Under the pieces are notes generated by a model, which made no database searches, had not been told where the DNA came from, and saw only the letters and a list, made by a program, of their open reading frames with translations. Source: Clostridia bacterium (GTDB lineage: Bacteria; Bacillota; Clostridia; Oscillospirales; Acutalibacteraceae). From it: 64,000 bases of DNA. Where the stretch lies: NCBI GenBank assembly GCA_029098305.1, contig JAQXOB010000020.1:1-64000 (forward strand), read 5' to 3'. Within the stretch, counting starts at the first letter, position 1, and the number at the start of each line of letters is the position of its first letter. Positions 44,737 to 52,981 of the stretch are shown one piece after another. The position numbers and the translations under genes were made by a program.

Positions 44737-47268
44737 ATGGATGATATTTTGATTCCTGTTAATAAGAAGAAAAACTATGGACTAAAAACCTTTCTTTTAG
44801 GTCTTTTTTTTGCGTCTTTAATTTTCTTGCCATTTATTATATATAATAATGGATATTTTTTGTATTATGGTGATTTTAACGTACAACAAGTACCTTTTTA
44901 TCAGATGATACATGATAGTATAAGAAGTGGTAAGCTATTTTGGAGCAACACTACCGATCTAGGCGCAAATATAATTGGAAGCTATAGTTTTTATATGTTA
45001 GGTAGCCCGTTTTTTTGGCTTACACTATTATTTCCTAGCAAGGCAGTTCCATATCTAATGGGGCCGTTGCTTATTCTAAAATTTGCCTGTGCATCATGGG
45101 CAGGCTATGTTTATGTAAATAGATATCTTAAGGAAAAAAATTATGCCGTTATTGCGGGATTGCTATACGGCTTTTCAGGATTTTCTGTTTATAATGTCTT
45201 TTTTAATCATTTTCATGAGGCAATAATTGTTTTTCCGCTGTTGCTTTATGCGGTAGACGAATTTATGTTTAATAAAAGGCGCGGATTACTTGCTGTTACT
45301 GTATTTGCGTCATCATTGATGAACTATTATTTTTTCTGCGGGCAAGTTGTATTTGTAATAATATATTTTTTATTATGCTTATTTTGCAAAGATTATAAAT
45401 TTAAGATTAAAGATTTTTTATCAATGGCATTTGAATGTGTTATAGGACTTTGCATGAGTGGAATTATATTGATCCCAAGCATTTTTGCAGTGATGCAAAA
45501 TTCACGAGTAAATTCTTTTCCTGAGGGATATTCTGCATTACTCTATGGCAATGAGCAACGCTATCTGCATATAATACAAAGTATGTTCTTTCCACCGGAT
45601 ATTCCTGCAAGACCGAATTTTACACCTGATTCTAATGCTAAGTGGGCTTCAGTTGCAGCTTATCTACCTTTGTTTGGTATGTGTGGCGTGTTTGGCTATT
45701 TGCAACTACGTAAAAGAGACAGGCTAAAAAAGATGATTTGTCTTCTCCTTCTTTTTTCTTTTGTGCCTCTATTTAATAGCACTTTTCAACTTCTTAATAC
45801 AGCATATTATGCCCGATGGTTCTATATGCTCACACTTTTGATGTCTTTTGCTACAGTGAAATGCTTTGAAGAAGAAAATGTGAATTGGAAGCGTGCTATA
45901 ACATGGAGTGCTTCAATTACTTTAGGCATATCACTTGCAATAGGACTAATGCCTGAGAATATAGACAACAACTCTGAAGAAAAACTCAAGATAGGACTAG
46001 AAAAATATTCGGATAGATTTTGGATATATGTCGCAATAGCTTTGATATGTATTGCACTTACAGTTGTGTGCGTAAAAATTATAAAGAAAGATTCTAAAAA
46101 TACAAATCGCGTGATTGCTATATTAGGTGCCGTGTCTATATTTTACGCTTCGTATATTCTTTTACTTGGCTCATCTCACAGCTATGACACGCATAATTTT
46201 GTAATTCCATATGCACTTAATAATGGCGAAGAGCTTGAGCTTGATGATATTCAGAATGTGCGTTCTGATTTTTATGAATCAATGGATAATATGGGTATGT
46301 ATTGGCAAATACCCACTATTCAAGCTTTTCATAGTATAGTTCCAGGCTCTGTTATGGAATTTTATGAGTCGGTTGGCGTTGAGCGAAGTGTTGGCTCAAG
46401 ACCAGAGACTAATTATTACGGATTAAGAGGCATCACATCTTGCAAGTATTTGTTTGATTGTAATTATGATGACGAGTTCTTTGTAGACCTAGAAACTGAG
46501 AAGGCAAAAATGCCCGGTTGGGCTAATATTGGTAGTTTCAATGGTTTTAAAGTGTATCAGAATGATTATTATATCCCATACGGCTTTTATTTTGATACCT
46601 ATATTACAGAAGAGAACTATAACAACTGCTATAAAGACAACAGACATCTACTTCTTTTAAAGGCACTTGTGCTTTCAAGTGAAGATATGGTAAAATATGC
46701 AGATACAGCTGAGAGCGTGGGATCCTATTCACTCTATGATTATAATATAGCCTCATACTACAGTGATTGTAAGGAGCTAAAAAAGCACGCCTGTTCACAA
46801 TTCAGTTATACAAAAAATGGTTTTGAAGCACAAATCACTATTGATGACAAGCGTGACAGACTTGTATTTTTCAGTGTGCCATATGAGGATGGCTGGTCTG
46901 CATATGTAAATGGAGATTCAGCAGAAATAGTCAAGGTTGATATAGGGTTTATGGCAGTACGTGTGCCAAAAGGACAAACAAGCAGTATCGTGTTTAAATA
47001 TACTACACCTGGGCTTAAGCTTGGTGCTATTGTTACCATTATATCTGTATTGCTGTTTATTGTATATTATCTCATGGTAAGAAAGAAAAATAAGCTTATC
47101 TTTGACATAGAGACAATCAATATGCGTCCTATGAATGATACCAGCGTTCTAGGTGAGTCATTTGATTCTGATATATGTGAACTAGAGGATAATGGTGAAC
47201 AACTCACATTTGACGATTTTTATATTGATAATAAAAATAGCAAGCCTGATAATGGCGAATTTGATTAA
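44737..47268 (+). CDS. YfhO family multi-spanning membrane protein
   Basis: 843 residues with about a dozen membrane helices in the first 470 residues, then a soluble extracytoplasmic domain, a final membrane helix (about 765-785) and an acidic tail. YfhO landmarks are the opening GDFNVQQVPFYQMIHDSIRSG, LGANIIGSYSFYMLGSPF, YGFSGFSVYNVFFNHFHEA and the late VPYEDGWSAYVNG. The family is GT-C-like and is implicated in glycosylating lipoteichoic acid or cell-surface polymers. AGGAG precedes the ATG. Confidence 0.9.
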   Translation: MDDILIPVNKKKNYGLKTFLLGLFFASLIFLPFIIYNNGYFLYYGDFNVQQVPFYQMIHDSIRSGKLFWSNTTDLGANIIGSYSFYMLGSPFFWLTLLFPSKAVPYLMGPLLILKFACASWAGYVYVNRYLKEKNYAVIAGLLYGFSGFSVYNVFFNHFHEAIIVFPLLLYAVDEFMFNKRRGLLAVTVFASSLMNYYFFCGQVVFVIIYFLLCLFCKDYKFKIKDFLSMAFECVIGLCMSGIILIPSIFAVMQNSRVNSFPEGYSALLYGNEQRYLHIIQSMFFPPDIPARPNFTPDSNAKWASVAAYLPLFGMCGVFGYLQLRKRDRLKKMICLLLLFSFVPLFNSTFQLLNTAYYARWFYMLTLLMSFATVKCFEEENVNWKRAITWSASITLGISLAIGLMPENIDNNSEEKLKIGLEKYSDRFWIYVAIALICIALTVVCVKIIKKDSKNTNRVIAILGAVSIFYASYILLLGSSHSYDTHNFVIPYALNNGEELELDDIQNVRSDFYESMDNMGMYWQIPTIQAFHSIVPGSVMEFYESVGVERSVGSRPETNYYGLRGITSCKYLFDCNYDDEFFVDLETEKAKMPGWANIGSFNGFKVYQNDYYIPYGFYFDTYITEENYNNCYKDNRHLLLLKALVLSSEDMVKYADTAESVGSYSLYDYNIASYYSDCKELKKHACSQFSYTKNGFEAQITIDDKRDRLVFFSVPYEDGWSAYVNGDSAEIVKVDIGFMAVRVPKGQTSSIVFKYTTPGLKLGAIVTIISVLLFIVYYLMVRKKNKLIFDIETINMRPMNDTSVLGESFDSDICELEDNGEQLTFDDFYIDNKNSKPDNGEFD

Positions 47269-47303
47269 AACAATTTATAATAACTAAAGGAGAGTGTCTA
47301 ATA

Positions 47304-48677
47304 ATGAGTTTTGGAAAAAAAATATTAAAATACAAGGATCAAATTCTTGCAGATTTGGCAGAATTAATCGAAATAGAGTCTGTATCGTCACAGGGAAGAG
47401 AGCTTCCTGAGAAAGCCTTGCAAGTTTTTCTTGAGAAGGCTGAAAAAATGGGATTTAAAACAAAAAATATTGACGACATTGCCGGTCATATAGAATATGG
47501 TGATGGTGACACATTATGCGGTGTTTTAGCTCATCTTGATGTTGTACCTGTAGGCGGAAATTGGAAATATCCGCCCTTTAAGCTCACAGAGGATAATGGT
47601 ATTCTTTATGGTAGAGGTGTGGCTGATGATAAAGGTGCGGCTGTTGTAGCTTTATATTGCCTTAAAGCACTTAAAGATGAGGGCATAATAGGCGATAGAA
47701 AGCTAAGATTAATTCTAGGCACATCTGAAGAGGTAGGACAGGATGATATGGATGCCTACTTTGCAAGTGAAGATATGCCGGATATGAGTTTTACACCAGA
47801 TTCTGAATATGGTATCTGTGCCACAGAAAAGGGCATACTCCAACTAAAAATCTCTGAACAAACTCACATCGGTCATGTTATCACAGAGCTGAAGGCAGGC
47901 TCAGCAATAAACAGTGTACCTGATACAGCAGTCGCTATTCTAGAATGTACCGAAAACGAAGATCATCAGATGCAAAGACTTGCTGATGCAAGACCTAATC
48001 GCTTTGATTTTAATTATACAATAGACGGAATAAAGGTGACATCAAAAGGAAAGGCAGCCCATGCTTGTGAGCCGGAAAAAGGACTAAACGCAGCCACCAA
48101 TCTTGTATCTCTCCTTTGTTCTTCTTTTGGCAGCAGAGCTTTGGGTAACCTATGTGAGTTTATAGATAGCTACATAGGCTCTGACCTTAAAGGAAAATAT
48201 CTTGGCATAGCAAACAAGGATAAATCAGGTTCACTTACACTTAATGTTGGTAAGCTTGAAATTAATTCTGAAGGATCCTATGTAACACTTGATATTCGTT
48301 ATCCCGTTACCTCAGATCCTGTTGTTATTATGAATAAAATTCAAACAATTGCCAACAGTGAAAATCTTAAGGTTGATGTTTTAGGTCATATGTTGCCGTT
48401 AAATATTCCAGAAAATGCTCCAATAGTAAAAGTTCTCAAAAAAGCTTATCATGCTACTACAGGCGAGGATGCTCCTATTTATTCCACAGGTGGAGGCACA
48501 TATGCAAGATCGCTTGGTGGATGCGGAGTAGCTTTCGGACCGGTGTTCCCAGGTGACGATTGTCGTTTGCACAATAGTGACGAATGCATGGCAGTGGATA
48601 AGCTCATGTTGCACGCTCAGATATGTCTTGAAGCGATGGCAAGAATGTTAGATAGCAATTTTGTAGAAGCTGTATAA
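47304..48677 (+). CDS. pepV: PepV-type dipeptidase (M20 metallopeptidase)
   Basis: 457 residues. The dinuclear zinc ligands of M20 enzymes are present: His in LAHLDVVPVG, bridging Asp in GRGVADDKGA, catalytic Glu-Glu in GTSEEVG, Asp in TPDSEYG and the late His in DCRLHNSDE. Like Lactobacillus PepV it has a large inserted lid domain between the zinc-domain halves. It releases amino acids from dipeptides in the cytoplasm. AAAGGAG lies upstream; yfhO ends 35 bases before. Confidence 0.9.
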   Translation: MSFGKKILKYKDQILADLAELIEIESVSSQGRELPEKALQVFLEKAEKMGFKTKNIDDIAGHIEYGDGDTLCGVLAHLDVVPVGGNWKYPPFKLTEDNGILYGRGVADDKGAAVVALYCLKALKDEGIIGDRKLRLILGTSEEVGQDDMDAYFASEDMPDMSFTPDSEYGICATEKGILQLKISEQTHIGHVITELKAGSAINSVPDTAVAILECTENEDHQMQRLADARPNRFDFNYTIDGIKVTSKGKAAHACEPEKGLNAATNLVSLLCSSFGSRALGNLCEFIDSYIGSDLKGKYLGIANKDKSGSLTLNVGKLEINSEGSYVTLDIRYPVTSDPVVIMNKIQTIANSENLKVDVLGHMLPLNIPENAPIVKVLKKAYHATTGEDAPIYSTGGGTYARSLGGCGVAFGPVFPGDDCRLHNSDECMAVDKLMLHAQICLEAMARMLDSNFVEAV

Positions 48678-48701
48678 AAATTATATCGGATATAAAAGGG
48701 G

Positions 48702-49493
48702 TTGATTCTTATAGAATCAGCAAATAAGATTATTAAAGAAACAAAATATAGACTTAAAGGGAAATTTGCAATTCTTGCGTGTTCGTGTATAATAATGCTG
48801 ACATTTTTGATCCTTTGTGTTCTACTATTTAGTTGTTCGGCTTTTTTGATGGATTCGCAAGGTAATGATATATTAAGAAATGTTTTTTCACCTTTGTTTG
48901 CGGTGATCGCTATTTTTGTATCTATTGTATCTCTACCTGTATTTGCAGGATTTAAAAGACTTATTGTAAGGTGTTCTGAAGGTAAGAAGATAACAGCATT
49001 TGATTTGTTCTATTTTTATTCAAATACAAGTCTGTTTACAAACAGTGTATTGTTGTATTTGGAATTGTTGGTAAGAATACTTATTCCATTTTCTATTGCA
49101 TTAATAATAGTGTATTCAGTTAATCTTGTGACTAGACTTGTTACAACAGCAAGCCTTGAAAATCCAAATTTTGCATATACATTTAGTATACTTTCGTATG
49201 TTTTTGATTTTCTTGTCATTCTAATTGCATTTATATATATTAGCAAGCATTTGTTTGTTACTCATATTGCAGTTAAAAGCAATTGTAAATGTAGAAAAGA
49301 AAGTTTCAAAGCATCTAAACTATTGGTAAAAAAATATAGAACGCAAGTGCTCATGCTGTTTTTTAGAGTGTCTTATTTACTTCTTGCCTCCATACTGTTA
49401 TTTCCTCTTATTTATAGTATACCGGTCATTTCCACGGCGTTTTCAACATCATGCAAATGGTTGATACAATCTTCATATATATATGAAGATTAG
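48702..49493 (+). CDS. Multi-spanning membrane protein of unknown function
   Basis: About 263 residues with five to six membrane helices and an amphipathic N-terminus. The overall build resembles DUF975-type integral membrane proteins, but I cannot name it with confidence. The start is unclear: the AAAGGGG site directly abuts the TTG at 48702, while an ATA nine bases further (48711) is better spaced. A 6-base inverted repeat (GATTCT/AGAATC, 48704-48718) covers this start region. It lies 24 bases after pepV. Confidence 0.65.
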   Translation: MILIESANKIIKETKYRLKGKFAILACSCIIMLTFLILCVLLFSCSAFLMDSQGNDILRNVFSPLFAVIAIFVSIVSLPVFAGFKRLIVRCSEGKKITAFDLFYFYSNTSLFTNSVLLYLELLVRILIPFSIALIIVYSVNLVTRLVTTASLENPNFAYTFSILSYVFDFLVILIAFIYISKHLFVTHIAVKSNCKCRKESFKASKLLVKKYRTQVLMLFFRVSYLLLASILLFPLIYSIPVISTAFSTSCKWLIQSSYIYED

Positions 49494-49574
49494 AATATGC
49501 ATGTAATCTAAGAGTAAACACGATATCAGCGAAAAGTCTTTATAAGAATAAAAAAGAAAGTGAATAAAAAAATG

Positions 49575-49604
49575 ACGGGTTATTCATCGCGAATAACCCG
49601 TTTT
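49575..49604. terminator. Bidirectional terminator between convergent genes
   Basis: ACGGGTTATTC (49575-49585) pairs perfectly with GAATAACCCGT (49591-49601). TTTT follows on the plus strand and a longer T run follows on the minus strand, so it serves both the membrane-protein gene at 48702 and the gene at 49625. Confidence 0.88.
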
Positions 49605-49624
49605 ACTATTGTTATTAATTCATA

Positions 49625-50329
49625 TTAGTTTATTTTTCCGCATCTAGGGCATAAACCATCATTTGCATCATATCTTGTGCCACACTTTGTACAAAAAACA
49701 TACATGGGAGCAGGTGTTACATCTGGTGTAATGTTTTGCATTTGATTTATAGGTGCTTGATACTGAGGTATAGTAGGAGATGCAGTGTTTTGATAGTGCT
49801 GAGGTACAACGGGAGATTGAACAGGGATTGCATTTTGCACTGGTGTAACCACAGGATCCGGAGCTGGTTTTTTCTTAAATAATTCTTTTAAATCGTCAAG
49901 TTCGTTATCAGATTTAGCTTCCTCATTATATAATTTGTTGCGAATATCAATGGTGTTTCTAACGAGTAATATAAACATCATCAGTGATTCATAAAGTATA
50001 CGAACTACAATTGGTCCAACAAAGATGAGCAATAATCCATACCCACCAAGCCATGTTGGTCTTAGATAGTATGAGTATTCGCCAAATAGATTTTCAAATC
50101 CAAATAACATCAAAACACCTGTTAAAATAACAAAAGCGGTTGAAAATATGTAAAGAATTTTTAAAATTTTATCTAACAGCAGTGATTTAAAGCTTATAAG
50201 CTTGTGAAGAAAGCGTACAAATGCATTTTTGCTTGTAGCTTTTTTTTCTGGTAAAATAAAAATAACCGCGAGAACTGTTGCAGCGAGTGCAAGCATTACT
50301 CCTAAAACGACACATAAAATTGTTGGCAT
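49625..50329 (-). CDS. Membrane protein with C-terminal zinc ribbon
   Basis: 234 residues. Hydrophobic helices near 3-25, 57-80 and 93-123 are followed by a charged stretch, a Pro/Gln/Val-rich disordered linker (about 155-210) and a zinc ribbon FCTKCGTRY...CPRCGK. The ribbon-on-a-tether layout is common in Ruminococcaceae membrane proteins, but no function is assigned. GAAGGGAG precedes the ATG. It is the last gene after era, separated by 65 bases. Confidence 0.75.
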   Translation of the reverse strand: MPTILCVVLGVMLALAATVLAVIFILPEKKATSKNAFVRFLHKLISFKSLLLDKILKILYIFSTAFVILTGVLMLFGFENLFGEYSYYLRPTWLGGYGLLLIFVGPIVVRILYESLMMFILLVRNTIDIRNKLYNEEAKSDNELDDLKELFKKKPAPDPVVTPVQNAIPVQSPVVPQHYQNTASPTIPQYQAPINQMQNITPDVTPAPMYVFCTKCGTRYDANDGLCPRCGKIN

Positions 50330-50394
50330 AAAAAATAACTCCCTTCAATAAATATTATATATTTCATTACACTTTATTTCTAATGATATTATAT

Positions 50395-51297
50395 TTACAA
50401 AAAATCATTGCTGTCAAAGCCGAATGATTGTAACATTCTTTCGCGATTTCTCCAATCTTCTTTAACTTTTACCCATAGATTTAGGTTAACACGACACTGG
50501 AAGAAGGCTTCCATATCTTGCCTTGCATAGGTGCCAATTTTTTTTAGCATATTGCCACCTTTACCTATTATTATTCCTTTATGCGAAGCTTTTTCGCAGT
50601 ATATAGTTGCTTCCACATCCATTATATCGGTGTCTTCACGGGTACGCATACGTTCAACTACAACTGCCGTACCATGAGGAATTTCTTTATCAAGCAGACG
50701 CAAAAGCTTTTCTCTTACCATTTCACTAGCAAGAACTTTTTCTGGTTGATCTGTTAGCTCATCCTCATCGAAAAAGTAATTACCCTCGGTTGCAATTTTT
50801 TTCAGCTCGTCTTTTAGATCACCTATTGCATTACCGTTTTTTGCACAAACAGGAACAATAGCTTCAAAGTCAAACTTTTGATTGTAATTTAAAATCTGTT
50901 GCATTATCTCTGTTTTGTCATTAACAAGGTCAATTTTGTTTATAGCCAAAATAGCAGGTAATCCAAGTGATTTAAACCTACTTATCAAATCCTCATCAGC
51001 GTGTGAAATTGGCTTTCCTGCTTCTACAACGAGTAAGCAGGCATCTACTCCACTTACACTTTCATTTACAGACTTTACCATGTATTTTCCAAGCTCATTC
51101 ACAGGTTTATGTAGACCGGGAGTATCAATAAACACAAGCTGAGTGTCATTTTCAGTTACTATTCCCATAATGCGTGTTCTTGTTGTCTGTGGCTTTGAAG
51201 AAACGATTGCAACCTTCTGACCTATCATTTCATTGAGTATAGAAGATTTTCCCACATTAGGTCTTCCTACAATTGCAATAAATGCTGTTTTTTCCAT
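50395..51297 (-). CDS. era: GTPase Era
   Basis: 300 residues: G1 GRPNVGKSS, G3 DTPGLH, G4 NKIDLV, then a C-terminal KH domain with HKGIIIGKGGNMLKKIG. Era binds the 3' end of 16S rRNA in 30S maturation. It follows ybeY by 21 bases. The cdd and dgkA genes often found between ybeY and era in Firmicutes are absent. Confidence 0.97.
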   Translation of the reverse strand: MEKTAFIAIVGRPNVGKSSILNEMIGQKVAIVSSKPQTTRTRIMGIVTENDTQLVFIDTPGLHKPVNELGKYMVKSVNESVSGVDACLLVVEAGKPISHADEDLISRFKSLGLPAILAINKIDLVNDKTEIMQQILNYNQKFDFEAIVPVCAKNGNAIGDLKDELKKIATEGNYFFDEDELTDQPEKVLASEMVREKLLRLLDKEIPHGTAVVVERMRTREDTDIMDVEATIYCEKASHKGIIIGKGGNMLKKIGTYARQDMEAFFQCRVNLNLWVKVKEDWRNRERMLQSFGFDSNDFL

Positions 51298-51318
51298 AAT
51301 ATATTACATCCTGTTTAT

Positions 51319-51828
51319 TTATTGTACATCATCACTTAAAACGTAGCTAGAGGATGCCGGAAGTCCGAGCATTTCCATCACACGTTCTTCTTTTTCTCTC
51401 ATTCTTACCTTCTCAAGAGGCTCCATATGATCATATCCTAAGAGATGAAGTACAGAGTGAGCTGTAAGATAACCTACTTCTCTCAAAAAACCATGTCCAT
51501 AAATTTCAGCCTGCTCTACAACCTTTTCCATGGAAATAACTACATCGCCAAGTATCTTAGAACCTGTGGCTGGGTTGATGTCATACACACCATTGTCACT
51601 CAAAGGGAATGAAAGCACATCTGTTTCTGAATCTTTGTTGCGATATTGTTTGTTATACTCTCTAATTTGTTCGTTATCGACAAATGTTACGCTTATTTCT
51701 ACAGGTCCTTCAAAATTTTCGAGCTGAAGAACAGCTGTACAGCAACGTCTTACAAGCATTTTTGTACCTGTGGGAACCTTTACTGCCTTTTGTTTGTCAG
51801 AAATAATTACCTTTACTTTTTCACTCAT
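51319..51828 (-). CDS. ybeY: Endoribonuclease YbeY
   Basis: 169 residues. The metal site is HSVLHLLGYDHM (three His), preceded by the family strand NKQYRNKDSETDVLSFPL. YbeY acts in 16S rRNA 3'-end processing and ribosome quality control. Its ATG overlaps the phoH stop by four bases, so translation is coupled. Confidence 0.95.
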   Translation of the reverse strand: MSEKVKVIISDKQKAVKVPTGTKMLVRRCCTAVLQLENFEGPVEISVTFVDNEQIREYNKQYRNKDSETDVLSFPLSDNGVYDINPATGSKILGDVVISMEKVVEQAEIYGHGFLREVGYLTAHSVLHLLGYDHMEPLEKVRMREKEERVMEMLGLPASSSYVLSDDVQ

Positions 51829-52802
51829 TTGTGTCGAACCCCCTCATATTTTTCATATGCCTTGATAATGTCTTGCACCAATTTATGTCTTACTACATCT
51901 TTTTCCGTAAAGCGGATTTGTGTAATATCATCGACATTTTTTAAAATTTCAAGTACATTTTTCAATCCTGATTTAACTCCACCTGGTAAGTCTATCTGGG
52001 TAATATCACCTGTTATTACCATTTTTGAGTTGAATCCCAATCGAGTAAGAAACATCTTCATCTGTTCTGAAGTGGTATTTTGTGCCTCATCAAGTATAAT
52101 AAAACTATCATCTAAGGTTCTTCCTCGCATATATGCAAGTGGTGCCACTTCAATATTGCCTCTTTCTACATATCGTTGGTATGCTTCAGCTCCCAACATA
52201 TCAAAAAGTGCATCATAAAGCGGACGAAGATAAGGATCAACCTTACTTTGAAGGTCACCGGGCAAAAAGCCTAGTTTTTCACCGGCTTCAACAGCCGGTC
52301 TTGTCAAAATAATTCTATTAATCTGCTTTGCTCTGAATGCTGTAACAGCAAGTGCAACTGCAAGATATGTTTTTCCTGTGCCTGCCGGACCTACACCGAA
52401 TGTTATGGTGTTATTCTTTATAGCGTCACAGTATTTTCTTTGACCAATAGTTTTTGGTTTCACAGGCTTGCCTTTTGATGTCACGCATATACAGTCACCA
52501 AAAAGTTCTTTAATATTAGCGGTGCTGCCCTCATTTGCCAAAGAGATGCAATACCTCACATTTTGTTCGCTTAGTGGAGAGTTGCCGGTATTGATCATAG
52601 AAATAAGATTTTCAATAGTATTTGTGGCTTTGAAGACATCTTCTTCGTTTCCGGATATTTTGATATCAGAATCTCGGTTAGATATTCTGACAGAAAATTC
52701 TTTTTCAATTGTCTTTACATTTTCGTCAAAACTTCCGAATAAAGTTATCAGGTTATCAATTCTATCAACACTTATTATTTTATCCAGTTGGCTCACCTTC
52801 AA
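51825..52802 (-). CDS. phoH: PhoH-like ATPase
   Basis: About 325 residues: an N-terminal KH-like region, then the PhoH P-loop ATPase domain with Walker A GPAGTGKTYLA, GFLPGDLQSKVDPYLRPLYD and Walker B FIILDEAQN. Its neighbours ybeY and era point to an RNA-related role. The start is uncertain: TTG at 52802 and GTG at 52796 have no ribosome site, and AAGGTGAG overlaps them. The second -10 at 52810-52815 would put transcription start at or next to the TTG, so a leaderless message is possible. Confidence 0.9.
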   Translation of the reverse strand: MKVSQLDKIISVDRIDNLITLFGSFDENVKTIEKEFSVRISNRDSDIKISGNEEDVFKATNTIENLISMINTGNSPLSEQNVRYCISLANEGSTANIKELFGDCICVTSKGKPVKPKTIGQRKYCDAIKNNTITFGVGPAGTGKTYLAVALAVTAFRAKQINRIILTRPAVEAGEKLGFLPGDLQSKVDPYLRPLYDALFDMLGAEAYQRYVERGNIEVAPLAYMRGRTLDDSFIILDEAQNTTSEQMKMFLTRLGFNSKMVITGDITQIDLPGGVKSGLKNVLEILKNVDDITQIRFTEKDVVRHKLVQDIIKAYEKYEGVRHK

Positions 52803-52809
52803 GATAATA

Positions 52810-52868
52810 ATTATACCATAAAACTATTATAATAGTTTTATTATATCACAACTATAATATTTTGTCAC
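52810..52868 (-). promoter_or_regulatory. phoH promoter region with a perfect 20-base palindrome
   Basis: Minus strand: -35 GTGACA (52868-52863), 17-base spacer, -10 TATAAT (52845-52840) with TGA extension. Immediately downstream, at 52839-52820, lies the perfect palindrome AAAACTATTATAATAGTTTT, covering the expected start site. A second extended -10 (TGGTATAAT; hexamer 52815-52810) follows it. The layout suits a repressor operator or a start-site hairpin. Confidence 0.65.
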
Positions 52869-52981
52869 TATTTTTTATTTTATTTTTTCAAAAATACACA
52901 ATTTTGTTTATTTTTTACAAAGGCTTTTTATTAAAAAGTTTTACTGATTTTTATATTTATTTGATATAGTGAAATCAGGTA

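Noticed and set aside
51646..52218. 190-codon plus-strand ORF across ybeY and phoH
   Set aside because: Cys- and Phe-rich antisense frame spanning the junction of two well-supported genes.
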